Below are positions 9,405-18,918 of a DNA stretch of 64,000 bases, piece by piece. A program made the translations under genes and the position numbers. Numbering within the stretch: the stretch's first letter is position 1; each line of letters opens with the position of its first letter. The stretch comes from an uncultured Bacteroidales bacterium (GTDB lineage Bacteria; Bacteroidota; Bacteroidia; Bacteroidales; UBA932). Below the pieces are notes generated by a model. It saw only the letters and a program-made list of their open reading frames with translations, was not told the origin of the DNA and searched no databases. The stretch is taken from contig CAMCFO010000001.1 in assembly GCA_945874155.1 (NCBI GenBank), positions 62,001-126,000 on the forward strand, given 5' to 3'.

Positions 9405-9424
9405 CCTTTAATCCTTTGTGCACT

Positions 9425-11683
9425 ATGAAAACAAACAAACTTATTGCTGCAGCACTGCTGCCACTTATGTTCTCTTGCGCTAAGGAGAACATCAACCAAA
9501 ATGACATTACGACACAGGGAGGTTTTGATATTTCTATCACAGCCATTTCAGATGCTCCTTCAAAAGCCATATATGATGATGAAAAGGGTATTTTATGGGA
9601 TAATCCTCGTAAAGCAGGCTTAGTTAAGAAGGATGGTACAACCGCTGCCTTTTCTTCTTCTGAAATTGTTTCCGTATCTGATGACAAGCAGAAAGCAACT
9701 TTCTCATTTTCAGACATAACTACTGATTATTACAGATTGTATTATCCATATACAGATGATACTTATTATCGGAATATTAAGTTTGCTGTACCAAGAATTC
9801 AACATTCAACCCCCGGTTTCTCTTCTGACATAATTGCGGGTGTTGCATCTGAGGATGTCCATGTCCAAGAAAGTTATACCAATGATGCGACTGTCAAGTT
9901 TCTGACGGTAGGCTCATACATTAAATTTGCTGTTTATGGAAAACCTGGAGTTAAGGTGCACTCTATTCAAATAGAGGCTAATGAGGGGCTTGGCGGATAC
10001 TATATGGTAGATCCTAACAAGGATGAAAAAAATGAGATATACTATACTGATATAAAGCATTATGACAAAACTCTTGTTGTGGAAGTGTCTGGCGGTTATT
10101 CAATTTCTGAAAATAAAGACAACGCCAAGGGTATATATGCCAGTGTACTTCCAGGCACTTATACCAATCTGGTTTACAAAGTGATAACAGATGAGGGAGA
10201 CTACTATACATTCAAACCTACGCTAACAAACTCATTTGAAGAGGGAACTATAAAACAAGTTAATTTGAATCTTTCTCACGAAAAGTGTGAGATTTCATCT
10301 GTTCCTTCCAAACTATATCTCTTCGGAGGAGCTACATTGGCGGGCTGGAATCAGTATAACCCAATCCCTATGACTTATGATTCGAAGACTAACTCTTTCT
10401 CTGCAAATGTTTATCTTGAGAAAGAACTCAATGGTAATGATACAGATGGATTCAAATTCCTCACCCGACAAGGATTCTATGAGGGAGTTTATGTGAATGA
10501 TGGAGAAGGAAAGATGAAGTATTATGAGATTGTCCCTGATGCTGATGATATAAAATTCACAGCGCCTGCAAATGGTTATTATACTGTGACGGCAAATTTC
10601 AATGATATGTCTGTTTCTGTTGTTCCGGCAGTACCTGAAAAAATTTACCTTGTTGGAGGTAGTGATACGGATTATTCTTGGACGCCGAGCAGTGCTATTG
10701 AAATGACCAAAGAGGGAAATATTTTCAAAGCTAAAGCATACCTTATACCTACAAGTAAAACTTCAACAAATGGTTACAAGTTTTTGACATCATCAGATAG
10801 CTGGACCGGATGTTATGTTAATGATGGAAAGTACAAAGCCAAATATTATTCGAGTCCTTCCACTGGTTATGATATTAAGTTCACTGTTCAGGATGCTGGA
10901 TGGTACGATGTTACTTTGAATCTGGATCCCGCAAGTCAGGACTATGGACAAGTTCTGAATGCTAATCGTGCAGATCCAATTGTGCTTTCGAATAATGGTG
11001 AGTCGTATACTATGCTGCCAACCGGGAAGAATGTATTCACAACTTCAAAACTGATTCCGGCAGGTTCAGGTAAACATGATTTCAGTATTAAAAATGGAGA
11101 TAAGTATTATTACACATCTGCTGGAGGTTGGCTTGGGGTTTCTTTTGACAAAAGTGAAAAAGATAAGAGTTCTTCATATATAAAAGAAGTTACTTGTAAT
11201 TATGTAACACCTGATCAAAATAGAGGCTGGTATATTGTTGATGAATACGATAATCTGAACTACAAATTTACTTTGGATTTGAATTCCGATACAGAGCCAA
11301 AACTTACTCTTGAAATGATTCCTGGTACTGAATATTGGCTTGTTGGTCAGTTTAATGAAGGCAACAAAAAAGATGAGTACAAAGGAAATATAATTAATGA
11401 AGGGTTAGTTACTTGGGAAATTACAACCACTGTTTCCGGGGATTGGTTTTATATATTGGGGGCTTCTACTGAGGACGAAAAATATTTCTCTACCAATAGG
11501 AAAAAAGCTGATGGAAGTGATGATTTATTCAGCTTTAATGACAATTGGCCAGCAGGATGGGGAAGTGATCTTGGCGTATGTTTTAATTCCTCAGGTCAAA
11601 GTTGGAGGTTAGATACAACAGGTAATTTCAAGATTACATTTGATTTCAAAAATCTAAAAATAAAGGTAGAAAAGCAGCAATAA
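9425..11683 (+). CDS. Fimbrillin-like plus SusF-like hybrid surface lipoprotein
   Basis: 752 residues from ATG 9425; the ORF-track start is a TTG three codons upstream. Lipoprotein leader LLPLMFSC. Residues about 30-285 resemble a fimbrillin-type fold (SKAIYDDEKGILWDN, DDKQKATFSFSD, YYRLYYPY, IKFAVYGKPGVKVHSIQIEA, SVLPGTY). Two tandem modules related to SusE/SusF binding domains follow. They start KLYLFGGATLAGWN and KIYLVGGSDTDYSW, and each has FKFLT/YKFLT, a Y-VNDG segment and a KYY. The last about 220 residues hold a third, more divergent beta-rich region with WLVGQF. It probably displays glycan-binding modules at the cell surface for this PUL. The gene is visibly more AT-rich than its neighbours, suggesting recent acquisition or replacement. 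Confidence 0.65.
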   Translation: MKTNKLIAAALLPLMFSCAKENINQNDITTQGGFDISITAISDAPSKAIYDDEKGILWDNPRKAGLVKKDGTTAAFSSSEIVSVSDDKQKATFSFSDITTDYYRLYYPYTDDTYYRNIKFAVPRIQHSTPGFSSDIIAGVASEDVHVQESYTNDATVKFLTVGSYIKFAVYGKPGVKVHSIQIEANEGLGGYYMVDPNKDEKNEIYYTDIKHYDKTLVVEVSGGYSISENKDNAKGIYASVLPGTYTNLVYKVITDEGDYYTFKPTLTNSFEEGTIKQVNLNLSHEKCEISSVPSKLYLFGGATLAGWNQYNPIPMTYDSKTNSFSANVYLEKELNGNDTDGFKFLTRQGFYEGVYVNDGEGKMKYYEIVPDADDIKFTAPANGYYTVTANFNDMSVSVVPAVPEKIYLVGGSDTDYSWTPSSAIEMTKEGNIFKAKAYLIPTSKTSTNGYKFLTSSDSWTGCYVNDGKYKAKYYSSPSTGYDIKFTVQDAGWYDVTLNLDPASQDYGQVLNANRADPIVLSNNGESYTMLPTGKNVFTTSKLIPAGSGKHDFSIKNGDKYYYTSAGGWLGVSFDKSEKDKSSSYIKEVTCNYVTPDQNRGWYIVDEYDNLNYKFTLDLNSDTEPKLTLEMIPGTEYWLVGQFNEGNKKDEYKGNIINEGLVTWEITTTVSGDWFYILGASTEDEKYFSTNRKKADGSDDLFSFNDNWPAGWGSDLGVCFNSSGQSWRLDTTGNFKITFDFKNLKIKVEKQQ

Positions 11684-11717
11684 GATGGCATTTTAATCAG
11701 GTTGGCCATCTATAGAG

Positions 11718-11755
11718 GAGGGACCGGAAAGCCAGACTTTCCGGCCCCTCTGTTC
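11718..11755 (+). terminator. Terminator of the polysaccharide-utilisation operon
   Basis: CCGGAAAG (11724-11731) pairs perfectly with CTTTCCGG (11737-11744) around a 5-nt loop. The stem extends through GGG/CCC past a bulged A and is followed by CTCTGTTCTT. A smaller GATGGC/GCCATC hairpin (11684-11710) precedes it. It ends the PUL transcript. Confidence 0.6.
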
Positions 11756-11766
11756 TTCACCCCAGA

Positions 11767-11856
11767 CGCCCGATCAGGTCGGGCGTGACGTGTCCTGCCA
11801 TACGTTCAATCCGTTAGGCGTGACATACTTCCGTCATTGCCGGCTTGACCGGCAAT
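11767..11856. repeat. Pair of REP-like extragenic palindromes
   Basis: Two hairpins lie in the convergent gap between the PUL and phoH. CGCCCGA-TCAGG-TCGGGCG spans 11767-11785. ATTGCCGG-CTTGA-CCGGCAAT spans 11836-11856 and is preceded by CGTC. Both are followed or preceded by GTGAC/GTCA-type sequence, the layout of REP-type elements. The second could also terminate phoH transcription on the minus strand. Apart from these I see no coding sequence here. Confidence 0.5.
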
Positions 11857-11859
11857 CCC

Positions 11860-12798
11860 CTATTTAATTGAGTCAAAAGCCTTGACGATGCGGGTGACGA
11901 GCGGGTGGCGTACGATGTCCGCATTGCTGAACTCTATGGTGGCAATGCCCGGGATGCCTTTGAGAAGGTTCATTCCGCGTATCAGGCCGCTGTCCGCCTT
12001 GTTGGGCAGGTCAATCTGGGTGGCATCTCCGGTCACGATGAACTTGGCATCCCGCCCCATTCTGGTGAGAAACATCTTCAACTGCCCGAGGTTGGTGTTC
12101 TGCGCCTCGTCCAGGATTACGCACGCGCGGTCCAGGGTTCGTCCCCTCATATAGGCCAGAGGCGCAATCTGAATTGTGCCGTCAGTGATGAATTCCTGCA
12201 ATTTTTTCGGGGGAATCATATCCCCGAGCGCATCGTAAAGCGGCTGCAGATAAGGGTCCAGCTTGTCCTTGAGGTCCCCGGGCAGAAAGCCCAGCCTCTC
12301 TCCGGCCTCCACTGCGGGCCTTGTTAGTATGATTCTCTTCACCTCCCTCAGTTTCAGGGCCCTCACAGCCAGGGCAATTGCCACATAAGTCTTGCCCGTA
12401 CCCGCAGGCCCGATGGCAAAGGTCAGGTCATTCTCGAAATAGGCTCTCACCATCCTTTCCTGGGTGGCATTGCGGGCCTTCACCGGCTTGCCCTCGTTGT
12501 TGTGGACGATAATCTGCGCCCCGTCCGCAAACGCCTGTTCCTGACTGATTCCCTCGTCGAACAGAGCCTCCACGTCATAGCGGCTCAGGCTCCTCTTGTG
12601 CATCCTCTTCTCGACCAGCTGGTCCAGCTTGGCATTGAAAGCTGTCACATCGGCCTGGCTCCCGTCCAGAAGAAGTTCATTACCCCTGGCAACCACCTTG
12701 AGTTCAGGAAACCTGCCGCACATAATCTCCAGCAGCTTGTTGGCTGGTCCATAAATCTCAACCGGGTCAATTGCTTCAAGGATAATCTTTTTCTTCAT
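11860..12798 (-). CDS. phoH: PhoH-family ATPase
   Basis: 312 residues. An N-terminal KH-like region (about 1-75) is followed by the PhoH P-loop domain: Walker A GPAGTGKT at 130-137, Walker B VILDEAQN near 228-234, and conserved LTRPAVEAGERLGFLPGDL between them. PhoH/YbeZ-type proteins are predicted RNA-associated NTPases that often work with the endonuclease YbeY; their exact role is unsettled. The start is 1 nt beyond the stop of the DUF389 gene, so the two form an operon read from the divergent promoter at 14.2 kb. Full length, no anomalies. Confidence 0.93.
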   Translation of the reverse strand: MKKKIILEAIDPVEIYGPANKLLEIMCGRFPELKVVARGNELLLDGSQADVTAFNAKLDQLVEKRMHKRSLSRYDVEALFDEGISQEQAFADGAQIIVHNNEGKPVKARNATQERMVRAYFENDLTFAIGPAGTGKTYVAIALAVRALKLREVKRIILTRPAVEAGERLGFLPGDLKDKLDPYLQPLYDALGDMIPPKKLQEFITDGTIQIAPLAYMRGRTLDRACVILDEAQNTNLGQLKMFLTRMGRDAKFIVTGDATQIDLPNKADSGLIRGMNLLKGIPGIATIEFSNADIVRHPLVTRIVKAFDSIK

Positions 12799-12799
12799 A

Positions 12800-14179
12800 C
12801 TATTTATTTTTTCTTGATTTTGCAGGTGCCGGATCAGGGGCAGGTGCCACCTCCACTAAGTCGATATTTTCGTGGTTCAATCTGATGGTCAGCCACTTAT
12901 GGAACTTTTCCTTCTCCACCTCGTCCATCTTCGACTTGGTGTGCGCAATCACGGTGAGACCCCTTTCCACATTCAGACTGTCAGTGCTTACAGCTGCACC
13001 GTCGCCTATGCTCAATTTTTCGATTTCCGGCCAGGAGTTCACAGCCTCCCTTGCCACCTGTGCATAAGGAATTTCGTTCTTGCGTATGAGTTCCAGTTCT
13101 GACTCCAGACGCTTGATTTCGCTGTCGCGGCGGTTGATTTCGCTGTCTGTACGGGAATAGATGCCCTGAATCAGCTCCTTCTCCACCTTGCCCTGCCCGT
13201 TGGTGTGCTCATTGATTATCAGCTGTCCGTTTTTCATTCCGGCTGCAAGGGCATTGTCGTAGAGCTTGTTCCTCTGGCTTGCACTGAGCTCCTCTCCGCT
13301 TATGAAAATTTCCAGCCTGCCTCCGTCCTCGTGGCTGATGCTGTAGTCATAAATGATTGAGTTCCCAAGGCTTCTGTTTTCTTTCACGAAACCGTTAGCC
13401 TTGTCCTCAAAGTTGTTGTTCTGGATCATCACCACTGCGGACCAGATGCTCGGCACTATGAAAATGAGCATCAGTATGGTCAATATCCATTTGGTTCTCT
13501 TCTCGATTTTGGCATCGGTGAAGGATTTGGCCCTGAAATGCAGGAGCTTGGCGGCTATATAGGTGGCCAGGGCTATGAACACGCAATTGATGAAGAAAAG
13601 ATACAGTGCTCCGAAGAAATAGTGCAGGTTGCCGTTTGCAAGACCATAGCCGGCCGTACACATAGGAGGCATAAGGGCCGTCGCTATCGCCACACCCGAA
13701 AATACCGTTCCCTTTTCCTTGCGGCACTGCTCGAAGATGCCTGCGCTTCCTCCGAAAAGTGCAATCAGCACGTCGTAAATCGTGGGGTTGGTTCTGGCGA
13801 GGAGCTCGGTCGGATTGCTCAGGTTGAGCGGGGTGATCAGAAAGTAGAGACAGGAGGCGAAAAGTGAAATCGCCATCATTGTCAGCAGGTTCTTGCCCGC
13901 CTCTTTGAGCAAGTCTATATCATTGATTCCCAAGGACATTCCTATTCCGAAGATAGGACCCATCAGAGGGGATATGAGCATCGCTCCGATAATGACCGGT
14001 ATGGAATTGATGTTCAGTCCTATGGATGCGATGATGATGGAAAAGCTTAGAATCCAGGCGTTGGGACCCTTGAAATAGATGTTGGACCTTATGGACTGCT
14101 CTGCAGCTGCCGTGTCTATGTGGTCGGAAAGGTTCACTATGCCCTTGACATAACTTCCGACATTGGAGAAAAATTTCAT
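12800..14179 (-). CDS. DUF389 integral membrane protein
   Basis: 459 residues from ATG 14179; the ORF-track start at 14188 is a TTG three codons upstream. The N-terminal half has about six hydrophobic helices, including the conserved IIIASIGLNINSIPVIIGAM and LISPLMGPIFGIGMSLGIND segments that define DUF389 (TIGR00341). The C-terminal half is soluble, with a coiled-coil (SEINRRDSEIKRLESELELI) and an Ala/Pro/Lys tail. Function is unknown in the family. The upstream gene boundary is a divergent promoter shared with the SPOR lipoprotein, and phoH follows immediately. Family assignment is confident. Confidence 0.88.
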   Translation of the reverse strand: MKFFSNVGSYVKGIVNLSDHIDTAAAEQSIRSNIYFKGPNAWILSFSIIIASIGLNINSIPVIIGAMLISPLMGPIFGIGMSLGINDIDLLKEAGKNLLTMMAISLFASCLYFLITPLNLSNPTELLARTNPTIYDVLIALFGGSAGIFEQCRKEKGTVFSGVAIATALMPPMCTAGYGLANGNLHYFFGALYLFFINCVFIALATYIAAKLLHFRAKSFTDAKIEKRTKWILTILMLIFIVPSIWSAVVMIQNNNFEDKANGFVKENRSLGNSIIYDYSISHEDGGRLEIFISGEELSASQRNKLYDNALAAGMKNGQLIINEHTNGQGKVEKELIQGIYSRTDSEINRRDSEIKRLESELELIRKNEIPYAQVAREAVNSWPEIEKLSIGDGAAVSTDSLNVERGLTVIAHTKSKMDEVEKEKFHKWLTIRLNHENIDLVEVAPAPDPAPAKSRKNK

Positions 14180-14222
14180 ATCTGACAAATTACATATTGT
14201 TCAACCTTACGGTCACAGACTG

Positions 14223-14230
14223 CAAAGATA
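14223..14230 (-). promoter_or_regulatory. -7 box for DUF389-phoH
   Basis: TATCTTTG on the minus strand, 44 nt upstream of ATG 14179. It sits 14 nt from the plus-strand box of the SPOR gene, so each promoter's -33 region overlaps the other's -7 box. Confidence 0.55.
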
Positions 14231-14244
14231 TGATTTTTTCTTAT

Positions 14245-14252
14245 TAACTTTG
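14245..14252 (+). promoter_or_regulatory. -7 box for SPOR lipoprotein operon
   Basis: TAACTTTG, 19 nt before ATG 14272. The flanks form a 7-bp inverted repeat with the opposing promoter (TGCAAAG/CTTTGCA). A -33 TTG is not obvious. Confidence 0.5.
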
Positions 14253-14271
14253 CAGATTACGATTGTAAAGT

Positions 14272-14778
14272 ATGAAAAGAACTGTATTGATAATGCTTTT
14301 GCTCTGCTCCCTGGTCCTGTCAGGCTGCGATTTCTTCCGTGCACTGGCCGGCCGTCCCCTCAGTGCGGAGATAGAGGCAAAGCGCGAATTGATAGAAAGA
14401 CAGCTCCGTGAAAAGGAGCAGCGCAGGCTGGATTCGCTCAACACCGTGCACCGGATTGAGGCGGATTCCCTTGCTGCACTCTCCAGACTTTCTGAACTCT
14501 CTGCCGTAATCCTCGAAGCGCAGAGTCTCGGAGGACTTGTGGAGGAGACAGCTCCCGGCTACAGCATAGTCGTGGGCTCATTCAAGAATGACTCCAACGC
14601 GGAAAAGCTGGCGGCAAGGATAGGGGAGGACTTCGGTGCATCTGTGAAGGCATTCAACAACGGAATGTTTGCCGTGACGGTGTGCAACTGCTTCAGCATC
14701 AAGCGTCTGGCTGAGTCATACGAAATGGTTTTGAACGAAAAATTCTGTCCGAGTGATGTCTGGATTCTCAAAAACTAG
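14272..14778 (+). CDS. SPOR-domain lipoprotein
   Basis: 168 residues. Lipoprotein signal with lipobox LVLSGC, a charged helical stretch (EIEAKRELIERQLREKEQRR) predicted as coiled-coil, then a C-terminal SPOR domain of about 75 residues (YSIVVGSFKNDSNAEKLAAR ... VKAFNNGMFAVTV ... WILKN). SPOR domains bind denuded peptidoglycan strands, often at the division septum. The stop lies 23 bases inside the next gene, whose ATG is at 14756, so the two are coupled. Probably an envelope protein linking outer membrane and peptidoglycan. Confidence 0.85.
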   Translation: MKRTVLIMLLLCSLVLSGCDFFRALAGRPLSAEIEAKRELIERQLREKEQRRLDSLNTVHRIEADSLAALSRLSELSAVILEAQSLGGLVEETAPGYSIVVGSFKNDSNAEKLAARIGEDFGASVKAFNNGMFAVTVCNCFSIKRLAESYEMVLNEKFCPSDVWILKN

Positions 14779-16132
14779 CTTGGCCTCAGTACTTCTGTCA
14801 ACGGCCCTGATATTCAATGCATCAGCCCAATACCGCGACTCTGCTGGCTATGACGACCTTTTCGACAGCGAAACCGCATCCGCACTTCGTGCCCACGTGC
14901 GCAACCTCAGTGCAGCCTCTCTTGAAGGCCGTGCGGCAGGTTCTCAGGGGGAAGCGGAGGCAGCCTCATATCTTGAGCAAACTTTCAAGGATTACGGCAT
15001 AGACCTTCTCGAATTCAATTCCGGCAACATTTTCGGCATCAACAACGGCAGCGACACCCTCACCTCCCGCAATGTGGTAGGATTCATCCAGGGCAGCGAC
15101 CCCAAGCTTGCAGACCGCTACATAGTGGTGGGAGCCCGTATGGACAACAGAGGCAGCGACAGTTACAGCATCGACGGCAGGAGCGTGGAGAGAATCTACA
15201 GCGGGGCCAACGGCAATGCTTCCGGTATGGCGCTTATGCTCGAACTTGCCCGTATGCTCGGTACCAACGCCATAGCTCTCGGCAGATCAGTGCTTTTCGT
15301 GGGTTTCGGAGCATCTTCCCAATCCTATGCCGGAGCCTGGTATTTCCTAAACAGGCAATTCTCCGACTCCGACCGTATTGACGCAATGGTGAACCTGGAC
15401 TGCGTGGGTACACTCTACAATGGTTTCTATGCCTATACGGCTTCCAACAACGACCTCAATACCGTCCTGCGCTCCCTTGAGGGCGAACTTCTGCCCCTGA
15501 GACCCGAGGTGGTCTCTTTTGAGACATATCCTTCGGACCACCGGGCCTTTTACGCCAGGGAAATCCCGAGCATCAGCTTCAGTACCGGCAAGTTTGCCGA
15601 ATACAACACAGAGCGCGACACCGGCAGCATCATCGACTACAGCGGAATGGAAAAGGAACTGGAATATGTCTATGCTTGCGTGGTCCGGCTTTCCAGGCTG
15701 GGTGCTTCGCCGCTTTTCCATAATGCACTGCCTGATGACAAGGGTAGGGAATCTGCGGTCATACCTTATTATGAATGTGACGTGAAACCGACCTTCCTCA
15801 ATAGCAGCGACCCCCGACAGTTCCTCACCAAATGGGTCTATGCCTATCTGAAATATCCCCGTGAGGCTGTCGAAAACGGCATCCAGGGCACCGTGATGGT
15901 GGAATTCATCATCGGGGCAGACGGCAAGGTCAGGGATGCCAGAGTGGTCAGGTCCGTTAGCGAGCTGCTTGATGCCGAGGCTCTCAAGGTGGTGAGCGCA
16001 TCGCCCAAGTGGAAACCCGGCAAGGTCAAGGGGGTGAAGGTGCCGTGCTCAATGACACTCCCTGTTGAATTCAGGCTGGAAAAGTCCCGCAAAGGCAGTT
16101 TCGGCATTAATGATATCATTGTAACTAAATAA
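14756..16132 (+). CDS. Degenerate M28-type peptidase fused to TonB C-terminal domain
   Basis: 458 residues from ATG 14756 (the ORF track uses GTG 14753). A signal peptide ends near FNASAQ. Residues about 30-330 follow the M28 zinc-aminopeptidase fold ([36 protein letters not shown]). Several metal ligands are changed: HxD reads R128-M-D, GADDNASG reads GANGNASG, and the EE pair reads SS ([14 protein letters not shown]). SDH near the end is kept. Residues about 365-445 are a TonB C-terminal domain ([20 protein letters not shown] ... [15 protein letters not shown]). The likely role is binding or scaffolding in the periplasm rather than peptidase activity. It overlaps the SPOR gene and precedes leuS by 8 nt. 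Confidence 0.75.
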   Translation: MSGFSKTSLASVLLSTALIFNASAQYRDSAGYDDLFDSETASALRAHVRNLSAASLEGRAAGSQGEAEAASYLEQTFKDYGIDLLEFNSGNIFGINNGSDTLTSRNVVGFIQGSDPKLADRYIVVGARMDNRGSDSYSIDGRSVERIYSGANGNASGMALMLELARMLGTNAIALGRSVLFVGFGASSQSYAGAWYFLNRQFSDSDRIDAMVNLDCVGTLYNGFYAYTASNNDLNTVLRSLEGELLPLRPEVVSFETYPSDHRAFYAREIPSISFSTGKFAEYNTERDTGSIIDYSGMEKELEYVYACVVRLSRLGASPLFHNALPDDKGRESAVIPYYECDVKPTFLNSSDPRQFLTKWVYAYLKYPREAVENGIQGTVMVEFIIGADGKVRDARVVRSVSELLDAEALKVVSASPKWKPGKVKGVKVPCSMTLPVEFRLEKSRKGSFGINDIIVTK

Positions 16133-16140
16133 CTTACGAT

Positions 16141-18912
16141 ATGAATACAGACTACAATTTCAGAGAAATTGAAGCGAAATGGCAGTCTTGGTGGGCAGAA
16201 CACCAGACTTTCAAGACGGTTGAGGATCCTTCCCGACCGAAATATTATGTTCTGGATATGTTCCCCTACCCTTCGGGAGCGGGACTTCACGTGGGCCATC
16301 CTCTCGGCTATATAGCCAGCGACATCTACAGCCGCTACAAGAGGCTCCGCGGATTCAACGTCCTGCATCCTATGGGTTACGATGCCTTCGGTCTGCCTGC
16401 AGAGCAGTATGCCATCCAGACCGGCCAGCACCCCGAGAAGACAACCAACGACAATATAGCCCGTTACCGCAGGCAGCTGGACCGCATAGGTTTCTCCTAC
16501 GACTGGTCCCGCGAAATCCGCACCTGCGACCCTGAATATTACAAATGGACCCAGTGGGCATTCCTCAAAATGTTCGGCTGCTGGTACGACAATGATGCGC
16601 AGAAAGCCCGTCCTATCGAAGAACTGGAAAGCGCATTTGCACAGGGCGGCAGTTCTGCGGTGAATGCAGCCTGCACCGAGCACGAGGCCTTCACGGCAGA
16701 GCAGTGGGCCGGATTCGACTCCCTCAAGAAAGAGGAAGTGCTTATGAACTATCGTATTGCATATCGTGGGGAGACTTCCGTCAACTGGTGCCCGAAGTTG
16801 GGAACCGTGCTCGCCAACGACGAGGTCAAGGAAGGTTATTCGGTGCGCGGAGGCCATCCGGTGGAGCAGAAGAAGATGACCCAGTGGCAGCTCAGGGTTT
16901 CCGCCTATGCAGGGAGGCTGCTGGACGACCTTGATGCCCTTGACTGGACTGATTCACTGAAAGATATGCAGCGCAACTGGATAGGACGCAGCCAGGGTTG
17001 CGAAATGGTGTTCAAGACAGTGAATGGTAGTGAGGAATATGATGTTACCATTTTCACCACACGTGCCGACACCGTGTTCGGAGTCACCTTCCTCGTGCTG
17101 GCTCCGGAAAGCGACTGGGTGGAGAAACTGACCTCTGCTGACCGCAAGGCCGAAGTGGAAGAATATCTCAGCCAGGTGCGCAAGAAGACTGAGCGCGAGA
17201 GGATTTCCCAGACCAGGAATGTGACAGGAGTATTCTCCGGCTCGTATGCCATCAACCCTCTCACCGGGGACAAGGTGCCTGTCTGGATTTCGGAATATGT
17301 GCTCGCGGGTTACGGTACCGGCGCAATTATGGCTGTTCCGGCACACGACAGCCGTGACTATGCATTTGCCAAGACTTTCAATCTGCCTATAATACCCCTT
17401 ATCGAGGGTTGCGACGTGAGCAGTGAAAGTTTCGATGCCAAGGACGGCATAATGTGCAATTCCGGTTTTCTGAACGGACTCACTGTGAAGGAGGCAATCC
17501 CGGCTGCCATTGACTATGTGGAGCAGCACGGACTGGGACGGCGGAAAATCAATTACCGTCTGCGCGATGCCATCTTCTCCCGTCAGAGATATTGGGGAGA
17601 GCCTTTCCCGATTTGCTACAAGGATGGCCGGGTTATTCCGATTCCTTTCGACAAACTGCCTCTGGAACTGCCTGAAATCAGCACTTTCCTGCCTACGGAG
17701 AGCGGAGAGCCGCCTCTTGCAAGGGCAGAGGGCTGGGAATATGAGGGCTGCCCGATTGAGACCTGCACAATGCCCGGCTTTGCAGGCAGCAGCGCCTATT
17801 ATCTCCGCTATATGGACCCTCACAATCAGGATGCCCTGGTGAGCCGGGAAGCGGATGAATACTGGCGCAACGTGGACCTTTACATAGGAGGTACCGAGCA
17901 CGCCACCGGCCACCTCATCTACTCCCGCTTCTGGAACAAGTTCCTCTACGACCTGGGCTATGTCTGCGAGAAGGAGCCTTTCCGCAAGCTTATCAACCAG
18001 GGTATGATCCAAGGCCGCTCCAGCTTCGTGTACCGCATCATAGGCACCAACACCTTCGTTTCCTTCGGACTGAAGGACCAGTACAAGACCACAGAAATCC
18101 ATGCGGACATAAGCCTGGTGCACAACGACCGTCTCGACACGGAGGCTTTCAAAAAATGGATGCCTGAATATGCTGACGCGGAGTTCATACTTGAGAACGG
18201 GGAATACATTTGCGGCAGTGCAGTGGAGAAGATGAGCAAGTCTATGTTCAACGTGGTGAATCCGGACAATGTATGCGACACCTACGGAGCCGACACTCTC
18301 CGCCTCTACGAAATGTTCCTGGGCCCTCTGGAGCAGAGCAAGCCGTGGGACACCAAGGGAATAGACGGTGTGCACCGTTTCCTCAAGAAGGTGTGGAGGC
18401 TGTTCTACGACCGTGACGGCTTGATACTCAATGATGAAAAGGCCAGTCCTGCGGAACTCAAGTCCCTGCACAAACTTATAGGCAAGGTGACAGCAGACAT
18501 CGAGGCCTTCTCTTACAACACAGCCGTTGCAGCATTTATGATAGCCCTGAATGAACTCACCGAACTCAAATGTTCCAAGAGGGAGATTCTGGAGCCTCTC
18601 ATCATCCTGCTCAGCCCGTTTGCTCCTCACATCGCGGAGGAACTCTGGCACGCAGCCGGCCACGAGGACACCATCACCTTTGCACAGTGGCCTCAGTACA
18701 ATGAAGCTCTCACCGTTGAGGACAGTTGCACCTACGCGGTTTCCTTCAACGGCAAGACCCGCTTCACTGTCGATCTCTCCAAGTCCCTGGGCAAGGAGGA
18801 GGTCGAAGCCATCGTGCGTGAGCATTCCCTGACTGCGAAATATGTGGGTGACGGCAAAATAGTCAAGATGATTGTCGTTCCCGGAAAGATCGTGAATGTG
18901 GTTGTAAAATAA
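16141..18912 (+). CDS. leuS: Leucyl-tRNA synthetase
   Basis: 923 residues. Class I synthetase with HIGH-type motif in [15 protein letters not shown] (about 43-57), a CP1 editing domain ([36 protein letters not shown]), the KMSKS motif at 697-701 (EKMSKSMFN) and an anticodon-binding helical domain. It is longer than the E. coli enzyme because of insertions typical of Bacteroidetes LeuS, including one before the KMSKS loop ([20 protein letters not shown]) and one near residues 160-200. It charges tRNA-Leu in the cytoplasm. It follows the M28/TonB gene and precedes two YitT paralogues with only 6 nt between. Confidence 0.97.
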   Translation: MNTDYNFREIEAKWQSWWAEHQTFKTVEDPSRPKYYVLDMFPYPSGAGLHVGHPLGYIASDIYSRYKRLRGFNVLHPMGYDAFGLPAEQYAIQTGQHPEKTTNDNIARYRRQLDRIGFSYDWSREIRTCDPEYYKWTQWAFLKMFGCWYDNDAQKARPIEELESAFAQGGSSAVNAACTEHEAFTAEQWAGFDSLKKEEVLMNYRIAYRGETSVNWCPKLGTVLANDEVKEGYSVRGGHPVEQKKMTQWQLRVSAYAGRLLDDLDALDWTDSLKDMQRNWIGRSQGCEMVFKTVNGSEEYDVTIFTTRADTVFGVTFLVLAPESDWVEKLTSADRKAEVEEYLSQVRKKTERERISQTRNVTGVFSGSYAINPLTGDKVPVWISEYVLAGYGTGAIMAVPAHDSRDYAFAKTFNLPIIPLIEGCDVSSESFDAKDGIMCNSGFLNGLTVKEAIPAAIDYVEQHGLGRRKINYRLRDAIFSRQRYWGEPFPICYKDGRVIPIPFDKLPLELPEISTFLPTESGEPPLARAEGWEYEGCPIETCTMPGFAGSSAYYLRYMDPHNQDALVSREADEYWRNVDLYIGGTEHATGHLIYSRFWNKFLYDLGYVCEKEPFRKLINQGMIQGRSSFVYRIIGTNTFVSFGLKDQYKTTEIHADISLVHNDRLDTEAFKKWMPEYADAEFILENGEYICGSAVEKMSKSMFNVVNPDNVCDTYGADTLRLYEMFLGPLEQSKPWDTKGIDGVHRFLKKVWRLFYDRDGLILNDEKASPAELKSLHKLIGKVTADIEAFSYNTAVAAFMIALNELTELKCSKREILEPLIILLSPFAPHIAEELWHAAGHEDTITFAQWPQYNEALTVEDSCTYAVSFNGKTRFTVDLSKSLGKEEVEAIVREHSLTAKYVGDGKIVKMIVVPGKIVNVVVK

Positions 18913-18918
18913 CTTGTT

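Noticed and set aside
16954-18825. 623-residue minus-strand ORF opposite leuS
   Set aside because: It is a shadow of leuS, which has every class I synthetase motif; the antisense translation has no recognisable domain or promoter.
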